Of a DNA stretch of 64,000 nucleotides, positions 1 to 10,377 are shown piece after piece. Both the position numbers and the translations under genes were made by a program. Position 1 is the stretch's first letter, and every line of letters starts with the position of its first letter. Source of the stretch: Lepisosteus oculatus (taxonomy: Eukaryota > Chordata > Actinopteri > Semionotiformes > Lepisosteidae); NCBI RefSeq assembly GCF_040954835.1, contig NC_090697.1, positions 43,398,788 through 43,462,787 on the forward strand, read 5' to 3'. The notes below the pieces were generated by a model that saw nothing but the letters and a program-made list of their open reading frames with translations, was not told where the DNA came from and searched no databases.

Positions 1-119
1 ACAGTCAGAAATGTGCAGCCAGAAAACTCTTCCTCCTCTTCGTGAGGAAGAGGGGATCTATGACAAAGAAAGAAACAAAGAGTCAAAAACCTTCCCCTCA
101 AACAAAACTAGGATCCTTT

Positions 120-165
120 CTTATATAGCTTACCCAATACCTAAATCAAAGTGCTGTCCAATCAG
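120..165 (-). promoter_or_regulatory. Second promoter-like module (CCAAT plus TATATAAG) in the array unit
   Basis: TATATAAG on the minus strand at 127-120, with a perfect CCAAT box sequence (CCAATCAG) at 158-165 about 30 bp upstream of it. The module recurs in all five units (for example 3380-3425). Transcription from it would run into the region ahead of the TATA promoter of the next gene to the left. No long coding start follows. It may drive an alternative first exon or a non-coding transcript. Confidence 0.3.
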
Positions 166-566
166 CTATTAAAATCTGTAGCAGCAATGTGTAAGTAACT
201 GACAGGATCTCTGAAGGCCAGAGGTAATTATATGACCGTTGAACCCAAATGAAAAAAAGGAATTGTGTTTTTTGTGTTATTGGTTATAAACATGATTATC
301 CAAGAATACACAAGCCCTGTCTGTGGATTTTGTCAAATACGCCTGCTGTGTTACAGAGGTATTACAGAATGTTTTCGCCATCATCAGGGAACACTTGGAG
401 ATGAAGAGCCAAATGTGTCCCTGTATGAAATGACTTGATCCTCAGTAGCTTGAAGATGCTCTCAGTCAACAATAAACGCATAAATAACAGCGTGAATACA
501 CAGTTACAGAGAGATGTTTCATCATGAAAAAAAAAAAAACTGAATACACATTTAGTTTGAGATTCT

Positions 567-572
567 TTTATT
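567..572 (-). terminator. Poly(A) signal AATAAA, copy 1
   Basis: AATAAA on the minus strand starts 28 bases past the stop codon that ends at 600. It is repeated at the same place in every unit. Confidence 0.6.
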
Positions 573-599
573 AAATGGTTTCAAGGCACGTGTTTTCTT

Positions 600-2613
600 T
601 CACAGCTCTGTTTCTTCTGAGCCGACCTCAGCCCACAGGATGTATGAGCCCTCCTCAGAGGAGTCCGTGCTGCTGAAAGACTCCTGGGAGACATGCAGCT
701 CATCTTCCTCGCCATCCTCTTGCCAGGAGGAGGGGGAAGGAATAGGCACTCCTGGAAGCTGCCAGTCTATCTGCAAAGTGACCAGGAAGACAAGAGAAGA
801 CATTGTAATAGGTTTATTCCATGCTGAAAAAAAGAAGAAAGAGAACACAACGTTTCGGCCGTGGAGCCTTCTTCAGGTGCCACCAAGAGAAGACATTGCT
901 TGACAGGGGAATGTCAATAGGAAACCTGCTTTCTTCCACATCCTTTTTTACATGGCAATTTCAACAGCCCGCTCTCTTCCAAGAGAACCCTATGGCATCG
1001 ACAGCTTTAATAAAGGGGCTTACTTTAGCAGAGGGTCCTGTGTCCTGTAGTTGAAGAGGCTCGGATTTTGGTCTGTTTCCGTTCCTCAACACTGAGAGGC
1101 CAATCAGTCCTGGGGCTGGGATGTCATTACCAACTAGAGGCAACGGTTGTGTTGGTAACATTTTAAATGGTTCAATTGTCTGTAATAAAATAAAATTCAC
1201 ATATGTAAAAAAGCACACAGACTCTCTGGCAGAGACAGTAACGATACACAGACTTGCAGTAGCAGGGAGTCCCGGCAGCACTGTGACTCTCTCACTCACT
1301 GGAGGGGGTGCAGTAACTGGCCTGATGGGCTTCTTGACAGAAACATCAGCCCACTTCGTGGTCGGGGGTCTGTCATTAGCCCGTGGAGCCTCTGGTGACA
1401 CTGGCCTTGGAAACTGTTCAACTGGCTGTGGGTTTAGGAAAGAAGGCCAATGGGTAAGGTGTTCATCTCATAGATATATATAGTATAGGCATGTTTTTTA
1501 TTTATTCTCTAGCTGTTCATACGAACCCTTGTTTTTTCAAGAGCTTCAAGTGTTGAAGACAAAGTTTGTCCTTTTCATAGCTAATTTCTTAAAGAATTTG
1601 AAATAGTATAGGACATCACTGGTATTGACCTCATTGGGGCAGCTATTGCCAGTTTTCTACCTTTCAGTATGACCACTGACTTAGAAAATCTGAAGCAATT
1701 TTGGCTCTGGAGTAAAAAGCATTAAGGGACATATTAAGAACATTGCAGATGTTGCAAGCACTAGGAGCCTGTTAGGCCTGCCTTGGTGATTTGGAAACCT
1801 ACGGTATATTCTAAGTGAATGTAAAATGTATTTTTTCTATTTCTAGAAAACTATTAGTTTCTAATTGTTACCCTTTTTCTACCTGTTAGTTTCTCAGGGT
1901 ACTTGGATCACACCCGCAATGTTCACACAGTGCCCATGTGACTCACAGTTGTGTGTCCTTTTTCAGGGTCTTTATGTCCTGCAGAGACAGGGTCTGTCAC
2001 TGGAGTGGGGCCGCTGGAGTTGTTAGGCTGAATCCCAGTCGGTTCCGCTTGCTTGTTCGAGACTGATAGGGGGCTGGGGGGTGTCTTCACATCAGAGTCT
2101 GTAATTCAGATGACCATCAAGAAACAGACTGGAAATATTCAGATAAATTCCTGTGAGGTGCTTCACACCCGGCTCGTCTCCTGAACCCCACTTTTCAGAA
2201 TGTAAACGGGTTGATGCAGATGACACACTAAGTCACATTTTATTTTCTGTTACCCATGGGTAAACATATCAAAGTCAGATCTGTTATCAGCAGTCTTGTA
2301 AAAGGACTGTTGTCTTTCAGGCTAATAGAAAAAGCTCCTTACCAGTAGAACATGAGGTGGCAGGAGTAGCCGTGGTCTTCTCTTTGCGGTTGCGGGTTTT
2401 GGAATTGGGCCCGGGGGTGACTCCACCGCAGCAGACACACAGGGCCATGATGTGAAGAAAAAAAGAAGCGAAACAGTTTTTCTTCTTGTTTCCTGGACGC
2501 CTTCTCTTTTTCCTTTTTTTCCAGGCACATTCATGGTCACCTGGGGGGGTAACTGGAGGGCCTCTGGCCTTCCAGGCCTGTGGCCCCCTTGGGTCACTCT
2601 GACATTGACCCAT
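600..2613 (-). CDS. Novel five-exon proline-rich protein, array copy 1
   Basis: Spliced model read by hand: 2613-2343, 2098-1947, 1425-1258, 1179-1024 and 770-600 (stop), giving 305 codons. Every acceptor is AG after a pyrimidine-rich or AT-rich tract. Donors are GTAAGG, GTGAGT, GCAAGT and GTAAGC. Phases agree throughout (1,0,0,0). Residues 1-6 are MGQCQS, a PROSITE-type N-myristoylation motif. A lysine/arginine tract lies near residues 32-46, then a short hydrophobic cysteine-rich stretch near 47-64. Exons 2-4 are rich in Pro, Ser and Thr and look disordered. The last exon is acidic, has the only tyrosine (SYILW) and ends ETEL, a class I PDZ-ligand form. A TATA box lies about 108 bp upstream of the ATG and AATAAA follows the stop. 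I recognise no family. Membrane-edge location is inference from the motifs. The third intron (1180-1257, GC-AG, 78 nt) is in frame and open, so a 331-aa form is possible. Confidence 0.62.
806..880 (-). mobile_element. Penelope-like fragment with hammerhead-like core, copy 1 intron
   Basis: This 75-bp block sits in the last intron of the array gene. It recurs at 20230-20304 and, scrambled, at 62651-62730, so it is dispersed and not part of the gene. On the minus strand it reads CTGAAGA (876-870), a GGC/GCC stem, GAAAC (856-852), then G-T-T-GTG. This is the layout of the hammerhead core known in Penelope-like retroelements. Assignment to that family is from the motif only. Confidence 0.5.
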
Positions 2614-2720
2614 AGAGCAAAGAAGCTAACGAAAGACCTACTTTGTAATCCAAAAGAAGGTAAGTGCAGGGCTGTCCACAATTAAATGTGACCAATCCTC
2701 ACATGTAAGAGGGTGACCCC

Positions 2721-2811
2721 CTTTTATAGGCTTGTGATAGTGTAAGAATTCCGCTGTCACCTGGAATAACATTCTGATGCGTTCATGTTGCCAAGCATTA
2801 GTGTGATGTCA
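2721..2811 (-). promoter_or_regulatory. TATA promoter with CRE-like site, copy 1
   Basis: On the minus strand TATAAAAG lies at 2728-2721 and TGACATCA, one base from the palindromic CRE, at 2811-2804. A start site about 30 nt below the TATA (near 2697) would make the ATG at 2613 the first or second ATG in the message. The position just ahead of the coding exon supports the gene model. Confidence 0.55.
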
Positions 2812-3826
2812 TAACTCACCTCATAAAGCTGTTTATATCACTGTTCACTGTTTGCAGCATCCCTTTCAGTATTAAATATTCAAAAGCCTTTTAATTACTT
2901 CGATTTGTGCTTAACACTGTTAACTGAGCGATAATATTCGACTCCTTGTTGTGGTGATTCCACCGCAAACATCATCTCCTGTGTCAAGGCATCATTGCCT
3001 TTTCTTCTGCCAGCGGAATCCCCTGAAATACAAACTACAATTTCAAAGATAATTATTTCAGTAGTTCTTATAATTCAGCTTCATTGTTATGTGCTTGTAC
3101 AGTTGCTGTAGGATATTCCTGGATCTGTAAGAATGGTGAAAACAACCTCCAGTTATAATGTCTACTTATATACAGTATATATACTAAAGATAACCTCCCC
3201 TGAAGCTTACATGTGGATTCTTCTGCTTGGTACAATGTTCTAGAAACAAAAATAAGAAATACAGTCAGAAATGTGCAGCCAGAAAACTCTTCCTCCTCTT
3301 CGTGAGGAAGAGGGGATCTATGACAAAGAAAGAAACAAAGAGTCAAAAACCTTCCCCTCAAACAAAACTAGGATCCTTTCTTATATAGCTTACCCAATAC
3401 CTAAATCAAAGTGCTGTCCAATCAGCTATTAAAATCTGTAGCAGCAATGTGTAAGTAACTGACAGGATCTCTGAAGGCCAGAGGTAATTATATGACCGTT
3501 GAACCCAAATGAAAAAAAGGAATTGTGTTTTTTGTGTTATTGGTTATAAACATGATTATCCAAGAATACACAAGCCCTGTCTGTGGATTTTGTCAAATAC
3601 GCCTGCTGTGTTACAGAGGTATTACAGAATGTTTTCGCCATCATCAGGGAACACTTGGAGATGAAGAGCCAAATGTGTCCCTGTATGAAATGACTTGATC
3701 CTCAGTAGCTTGAAGATGCTCTCAGTCAACAATAAACGCATAAATAACAGCGTGAATACACAGTTACAGAGAGATGTTTCATCATGAAAAAAAAAAAAAC
3801 TGAATACACATTTAGTTTGAGATTCT

Positions 3827-3832
3827 TTTATT
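3827..3832 (-). terminator. Poly(A) signal AATAAA, copy 2
   Basis: Minus-strand AATAAA just past the stop codon at 3860. Confidence 0.6.
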
Positions 3833-3859
3833 AAATGGTTTCAAGGCACGTGTTTTCTT

Positions 3860-5873
3860 TCACAGCTCTGTTTCTTCTGAGCCGACCTCAGCCCACAGGA
3901 TGTATGAGCCCTCCTCAGAGGAGTCCGTGCTGCTGAAAGACTCCTGGGAGACATGCAGCTCATCTTCCTCGCCATCCTCTTGCCAGGAGGAGGGGGAAGG
4001 AATAGGCACTCCTGGAAGCTGCCAGTCTATCTGCAAAGTGACCAGGAAGACAAGAGAAGACATTGTAATAGGTTTATTCCATGCTGAAAAAAAGAAGAAA
4101 GAGAACACAACGTTTCGGCCGTGGAGCCTTCTTCAGGTGCCACCAAGAGAAGACATTGCTTGACAGGGGAATGTCAATAGGAAACCTGCTTTCTTCCACA
4201 TCCTTTTTTACATGGCAATTTCAACAGCCCGCTCTCTTCCAAGAGAACCCTATGGCATCGACAGCTTTAATAAAGGGGCTTACTTTAGCAGAGGGTCCTG
4301 TGTCCTGTAGTTGAAGAGGCTCGGATTTTGGTCTGTTTCCGTTCCTCAACACTGAGAGGCCAATCAGTCCTGGGGCTGGGATGTCATTACCAACTAGAGG
4401 CAACGGTTGTGTTGGTAACATTTTAAATGGTTCAATTGTCTGTAATAAAATAAAATTCACATATGTAAAAAAGCACACAGACTCTCTGGCAGAGACAGTA
4501 ACGATACACAGACTTGCAGTAGCAGGGAGTCCCGGCAGCACTGTGACTCTCTCACTCACTGGAGGGGGTGCAGTAACTGGCCTGATGGGCTTCTTGACAG
4601 AAACATCAGCCCACTTCGTGGTCGGGGGTCTGTCATTAGCCCGTGGAGCCTCTGGTGACACTGGCCTTGGAAACTGTTCAACTGGCTGTGGGTTTAGGAA
4701 AGAAGGCCAATGGGTAAGGTGTTCATCTCATAGATATATATAGTATAGGCATGTTTTTTATTTATTCTCTAGCTGTTCATACGAACCCTTGTTTTTTCAA
4801 GAGCTTCAAGTGTTGAAGACAAAGTTTGTCCTTTTCATAGCTAATTTCTTAAAGAATTTGAAATAGTATAGGACATCACTGGTATTGACCTCATTGGGGC
4901 AGCTATTGCCAGTTTTCTACCTTTCAGTATGACCACTGACTTAGAAAATCTGAAGCAATTTTGGCTCTGGAGTAAAAAGCATTAAGGGACATATTAAGAA
5001 CATTGCAGATGTTGCAAGCACTAGGAGCCTGTTAGGCCTGCCTTGGTGATTTGGAAACCTACGGTATATTCTAAGTGAATGTAAAATGTATTTTTTCTAT
5101 TTCTAGAAAACTATTAGTTTCTAATTGTTACCCTTTTTCTACCTGTTAGTTTCTCAGGGTACTTGGATCACACCCGCAATGTTCACACAGTGCCCATGTG
5201 ACTCACAGTTGTGTGTCCTTTTTCAGGGTCTTTATGTCCTGCAGAGACAGGGTCTGTCACTGGAGTGGGGCCGCTGGAGTTGTTAGGCTGAATCCCAGTC
5301 GGTTCCGCTTGCTTGTTCGAGACTGATAGGGGGCTGGGGGGTGTCTTCACATCAGAGTCTGTAATTCAGATGACCATCAAGAAACAGACTGGAAATATTC
5401 AGATAAATTCCTGTGAGGTGCTTCACACCCGGCTCGTCTCCTGAACCCCACTTTTCAGAATGTAAACGGGTTGATGCAGATGACACACTAAGTCACATTT
5501 TATTTTCTGTTACCCCTGGGTAAACATATCAAAGTCAGATCTGTTATCAGCAGTCTTGTAAAAGGACTGTTGTCTTTCAGGCTAATAGAAAAAGCTCCTT
5601 ACCAGTAGAATATGAGGTGGCAGGAGTAGCCGTGGTCTTCTCTTTGCGGTTGCGGGTTTTGGAATTTGGCCCGGGGGTGACTCCACCGCAGCAGACACAC
5701 AGGGCCATGATGTGAAGAAAAAAAGAAGCGAAACAGTTTTTCTTCTTGTTTCCTGGACGCCTTCTCTTTTTCCTTTTTTTCCAGGCACATTCATGGTCAC
5801 CTGGGGGGGTAACTGGTGGGCCTCTGGCCTTCCAGGCCTGTGGCCCCCTTGGGTCACTCTGACATTGACCCAT
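3860..5873 (-). CDS. Novel five-exon proline-rich protein, array copy 2
   Basis: Exons 5873-5603, 5358-5207, 4685-4518, 4439-4284 and 4030-3860, with the same splice sites and phases as copy 1. The predicted 305-aa product differs from copy 1 only by Tyr for Cys at residue 88. Two further exon 1 changes, both in proline codons, are silent, which favours this reading frame over the overlapping 119-codon frame, where they change amino acids. Function unknown. Confidence 0.62.
4066..4140 (-). mobile_element. Penelope-like fragment, copy 2 intron
   Basis: Same 75-bp block with the hammerhead-like core as in unit 1. It was copied with the unit rather than inserted again. Confidence 0.5.
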
Positions 5874-5980
5874 AGAGCAAAGAAGCTAATAAAAGACCTA
5901 CTTTGTAATCCAAAAGAAGGTAAGTGCAGGGCTGTCCACAATTAAATGTGACCAATCCTCACATGTAAGAGGGTGACCCC

Positions 5981-6071
5981 CTTTTATAGGCTTGTGATAG
6001 TGTAAGAATTCCGCTGTCACCTGGAATAACATTCTGATGCGTTCATGTTGCCAAGCATTAGTGTGATGTCA
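5981..6071 (-). promoter_or_regulatory. TATA promoter with CRE-like site, copy 2
   Basis: TATAAAAG at 5988-5981 and TGACATCA at 6071-6064 on the minus strand, identical to copy 1. Confidence 0.55.
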
Positions 6072-7084
6072 TAACTCACCTCATAAAGCTGTTTATATCA
6101 CTGTTCACTGTTTGCAGCATCCCTTTCAGTATTAAATATTCAAAAGCCTTTTAATTACTTCGATTTGTGCTTAACACTGTTAACTGAGCGATAATATTCG
6201 ACTCCTTGTTGTGGTGATTCCACCGCAAACATCATCTCCTGTGTCAAGGCATCATTGCCTTTTCTTTTGCCAGCGGAATCCCCTGAAATACAAACTACAA
6301 TTTCAAAGATAATTATTTCAGTAGTTCTTATAATTCAGCTTCATTGTTATGTGCTTGTACAGTTGCTGTAGGATATTCCTGGATCTGTAAGAATGGTGAA
6401 AACAACCTCCAGTTATAATGTCTACTTATATACAGTATATATACTAAAGATAAACTCCCCTGAAGCTTACATGTGGATTCTTCTGCTTGGTACAATGTTC
6501 TAGAAACAAAAATAAGAAATACAGTCAGAAATGTGCAGCCAGAAAACTCTTCCTCCTCTTCGTGAGGAAGAGGGGATCTATGACAAAGAAAGAAACAAAG
6601 AGTCAAAAACCTTCCCCTCAAACAAAACTAGGATCCTTTCTTATATAGCTTACCCAATACCTAAATCAAAGTGCTGTCCAATCAGCTATTAAAATCTGTA
6701 GCAGCAATGTGTAAGTAACTGACAGGATCTCTGAAGGCCAGAGGTAATTATATGACCGTTGAACCCAAATGAAAAAAAGGAATTGTGTTTTTTGTGTTAT
6801 TGGTTATAAACATGATTATCCAAGAATACACAAGCCCTGTCTGTGGATTTTGTCAAATACGCCTGCTGTGTTACAGAGGTATTACAGAATGTTTTCGCCA
6901 TCATCAGGGAACACTTGGAGATGAAGAGCCAAATGTGTCCCTGTATGAAATGACTTGATCCTCAGTAGCTTGAAGATGCTCTCAGTCAACAATAAACGCA
7001 TAAATAACAGCGTGAATACACAGTTACAGAGAGATGTTTCATAATGAAAAAAAAAAACTGAATACACATTTAGTTTGAGATTCT

Positions 7085-7090
7085 TTTATT
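7085..7090 (-). terminator. Poly(A) signal AATAAA, copy 3
   Basis: Minus-strand AATAAA just past the stop codon at 7118. Confidence 0.6.
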
Positions 7091-7117
7091 AAATGGTTTC
7101 AAGGCACGTGTTTTCTT

Positions 7118-9131
7118 TCACAGCTCTGTTTCTTCTGAGCCGACCTCAGCCCACAGGATGTATGAGCCCTCCTCAGAGGAGTCCGTGCTGCTGAAAAACT
7201 CCTGGGAGACATGCAGCTCATCTTCCTCGCCATCCTCTTGCCAGGAGGAGGGGGAAGGAATAGGCACTCCTGGAAGCTGCCAGTCTATCTGCAAAGTGAC
7301 CAGGAAGACAAGAGAAGACATTGTAATAGGTTTATTCCATGCTGAAAAAAAGAAGAAAGAGAACACAACGTTTCGGCCGTGGAGCCTTCTTCAGGTGCCA
7401 CCAAGAGAAGACATTGCTTGACAGGGGAATGTCAATAGGAAACCTGCTTTCTTCCACATCCTTTTTTACATGGCAATTTCAACAGCCCGCTCTCTTCCAA
7501 GAGAACCCTATGGCATCGACAGCTTTAATAAAGGGGCTTACTTTAGCAGAGGGTCCTGTGTCCTGTAGTTGAAGAGGCTCGGATTTTGGTCTGTTTCCGT
7601 TCCTCAACACTGAGAGGCCAATCAGTCCTGGGGCTGGGATGTCATTACCAACTAGAGGCAACGGTTGTGTTGGTAACATTTTAAATGGTTCAATTGTCTG
7701 TAATAAAATAAAATTCACATATGTAAAAAAGCACACAGACTCTCTGGCAGAGACAGTAACGATACACAGACTTGCAGTAGCAGGGAGTCCCGGCAGCACT
7801 GTGACTCTCTCACTCACTGGAGGGGGTGCAGTAACTGGCCTGATGGGCTTCTTGACAGAAACATCAGCCCACTTCGTGGTCGGGGGTCTGTCATTAGCCC
7901 GTGGAGCCTCTGGTGACACTGGCCTTGGAAACTGTTCAACTGGCTGTGGGTTTAGGAAAGAAGGCCAATGGGTAAGGTGTTCATCTCATAGATATATATA
8001 GTATAGGCATGTTTTTTATTTATTCTCTAGCTGTTCATACGAACCCTTGTTTTTTCAAGAGCTTCAAGTGTTGAAGACAAAGTTTGTCCTTTTCATAGCT
8101 AATTTCTTAAAGAATTTGAAATAGTATAGGACATCACTGGTATTGACCTCATTGGGGCAGCTATTGCCAGTTTTCTACCTTTCAGTACGACCACTGACTT
8201 AGAAAATCTGAAGCAATTTTGGCTCTGGAGTAAAAAGCATTAAGGGACATATTAAGAACATTGCAGATGTTGCAAGCACTAGGAGCCTGTTAGGCCTGCC
8301 TTGGTGATTTGGAAACCTACGGTATATTCTAAGTGAATGTAAAATGTATTTTTTCTATTTCTAGAAAACTATTAGTTTCTAATTGTTACCCTTTTTCTAC
8401 CTGTTAGTTTCTCAGGGTACTTGGATCACACCCGCAATGTTCACACAGTGCCCATGTGACTCACAGTTGTGTGTCCTTTTTCAGGGTCTTTATGTCCTGC
8501 AGAGACAGGGTCTGTCACTGGAGTGGGGCCGCTGGAGTTGTTAGGCTGAATCCCAGTCGGTTCCGCTTGCTTGTTCGAGACTGATAGGGGGCTGGGGGGT
8601 GTCTTCACATCAGAGTCTGTAATTCAGATGACCATCAAGAAACAGACTGGAAATATTCAGATAAATTCCTGTGAGGTGCTTCACACCCGGCTCGTCTCCT
8701 GAACCCCACTTTTCAGAATGTAAACGGGTTGATGCAGATGACACACTAAGTCACATTTTATTTTCTGTTACCCCTGGGTAAACATATCAAAGTCAGATCT
8801 GTTATCAGCAGTCTTGTAAAAGGACTGTTGTCTTTCAGGCTAATAGAAAAAGCTCCTTACCAGTAGAATATGAGGTGGCAGGAGTAGCCGTGGTCTTCTC
8901 TTTGCGGTTGCGGGTTTTGGAATTTGGCCCGGGGGTGACTCCACCGCAGCAGACACACAGGGCCATGATGTGAAGAAAAAAAGAAGCGAAACAGTTTTTC
9001 TTCTTGTTTCCTGGACGCCTTCTCTTTTTCCTTTTTTTCCAGGCACATTCATGGTCACCTGGGGGGGTAACTGGTGGGCCTCTGGCCTTCCAGGCCTGTG
9101 GCCCCCTTGGGTCACTCTGACATTGACCCAT
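7118..9131 (-). CDS. Novel five-exon proline-rich protein, array copy 3
   Basis: Exons 9131-8861, 8616-8465, 7943-7776, 7697-7542 and 7288-7118, with splice sites as in copy 1. It carries Tyr at residue 88 (as copy 2) and Phe for Ser in the last exon, giving QEFFSS (as copy 4). Otherwise the predicted protein matches copy 1. All exons are open and phases agree. Function unknown. Confidence 0.62.
7324..7398 (-). mobile_element. Penelope-like fragment, copy 3 intron
   Basis: Same block and core motif as in unit 1, carried inside the last intron. Confidence 0.5.
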
Positions 9132-9238
9132 AGAGCAAAGAAGCTAATAAAAGACCTACTTTGTAATCCAAAAGAAGGTAAGTGCAGGGCTGTCCACAAT
9201 TAAATGTGACCAATCCTCACATGTAAGAGGGTGACCCC

Positions 9239-9329
9239 CTTTTATAGGCTTGTGATAGTGTAAGAATTCCGCTGTCACCTGGAATAACATTCTGATGCGT
9301 TCATGTTGCCAAGCATTAGTGTGATGTCA
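9239..9329 (-). promoter_or_regulatory. TATA promoter with CRE-like site, copy 3
   Basis: TATAAAAG at 9246-9239 and TGACATCA at 9329-9322 on the minus strand. Confidence 0.55.
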
Positions 9330-10344
9330 TAACTCACCTCATAAAGCTGTTTATATCACTGTTCACTGTTTGCAGCATCCCTTTCAGTATTAAATATTCA
9401 AAAGCCTTTTAATTACTTCGATTTGTGCTTAACACTGTTAACTGAGCGATAATATTCGACTCCTTGTTGTGGTGATTCCACCGCAAACATCATCTCCTGT
9501 GTCAAGGCATCATTGCCTTTTCTTCTGCCAGCGGAATCCCCTGAAATACAAACTACAATTTCAAAGATAATTATTTCAGTAGTTCTTATAATTCAGCTTC
9601 ATTGTTATGTGCTTGTACAGTTGCTGTAGGATATTCCTGGATCTGTAAGAATGGTGAAAACAACCTCCAGTTATAATGTCTACTTATATACAGTATATAT
9701 ACTAAAGATAACCTCCCCTGAAGCTTACATGTGGATTCTTCTGCTTGGTACAATGTTCTAGAAACAAAAATAAGAAATACAGTCAGAAATGTGCAGCCAG
9801 AAAACTCTTCCTCCTCTTCGTGAGGAAGAGGGGATCTATGACAAAGAAAGAAACAAAGAGTCAAAAACCTTCCCCTCAAACAAAACTAGGATCCTTTCTT
9901 ATATAGCTTACCCAATACCTAAATCAAAGTGCTGTCCAATCAGCTATTAAAATCTGTAGCAGCAATGTGTAAGTAACTGACAGGATCTCTGAAGGCCAGA
10001 GGTAATTATATGACCGTTGAACCCAAATGAAAAAAAGGAATTGTGTTTTTTGTGTTATTGGTTATAAACATGATTATCCAAGAATACACAAGCCCTGTCT
10101 GTGGATTTTGTCAAATACGCCTGCTGTGTTACAGAGGTATTACAGAATGTTTTCGCCATCATCAGGGAACACTTGGAGATGAAGAGCCAAATGTGTCCCT
10201 GTATGAAATGACTTGATCCTCAGTAGCTTGAAGATGCTCTCAGTCAACAATAAACGCATAAATAACAGCGTGAATACACAGTTACAGAGAGATGTTTCAT
10301 CATGAAAAAAAAAAAAACTGAATACACATTTAGTTTGAGATTCT

Positions 10345-10350
10345 TTTATT
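10345..10350 (-). terminator. Poly(A) signal AATAAA, copy 4
   Basis: Minus-strand AATAAA just past the stop codon at 10378. Confidence 0.6.
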
Positions 10351-10377
10351 AAATGGTTTCAAGGCACGTGTTTTCTT

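Larger units (their letters stand above)
1..3260 (-). repeat. Tandem gene array, unit 1 (3260 bp)
   Basis: First visible unit of a head-to-tail array. The sequence at position 1 recurs at 3261, 6521, 9779 and 13039. Unit 1 differs from unit 2 at fewer than about ten positions by eye. The window opens at this arbitrary phase, so the array probably extends further left. Strand is given as minus because the gene inside is minus. In minus order the unit holds an upstream promoter-like module, a region of possible non-coding exons, a TATA promoter, five coding exons and a poly(A) signal. Confidence 0.97.
3261..6520 (-). repeat. Tandem gene array, unit 2 (3260 bp)
   Basis: Complete unit, same length as unit 1. 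Visible differences from unit 1 include a Cys-to-Tyr change in exon 1, two silent changes in exon 1, one base in the first intron and a few in the upstream region. Confidence 0.97.
6521..9778 (-). repeat. Tandem gene array, unit 3 (3258 bp)
   Basis: Complete unit, 2 bp shorter than units 1, 2 and 4 because of a shorter A-run near 7046. It shares the exon 1 tyrosine variant with unit 2 and the last-exon phenylalanine variant with unit 4. Confidence 0.97.

Noticed and set aside
961-1401. The 146-codon frame as a single-exon gene
   Set aside because: It is the fusion of exons 3 and 4, the 78-nt intron and flanking intron sequence. Its start is a GTG inside exon 3.
2525-2659. A plus-strand exon between a strong CAG acceptor and a GTAAGT donor in each unit
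   Set aside because: The pyrimidine tract is the complement of the Lys/Arg codons of exon 1 on the minus strand, and the variants between copies are silent in the minus frame.
2322-2681. The 119-codon minus-strand frame overlapping exon 1
   Set aside because: Variants between copies change its amino acids (for example Leu to His), while they are silent in the MGQC frame.
3068-3361. The 97-codon minus frame spanning unit junctions as a protein
   Set aside because: It has no ATG start, contains splice-like and TATA-like sequence, and has no recognisable domain. Parts may be untranslated exons.
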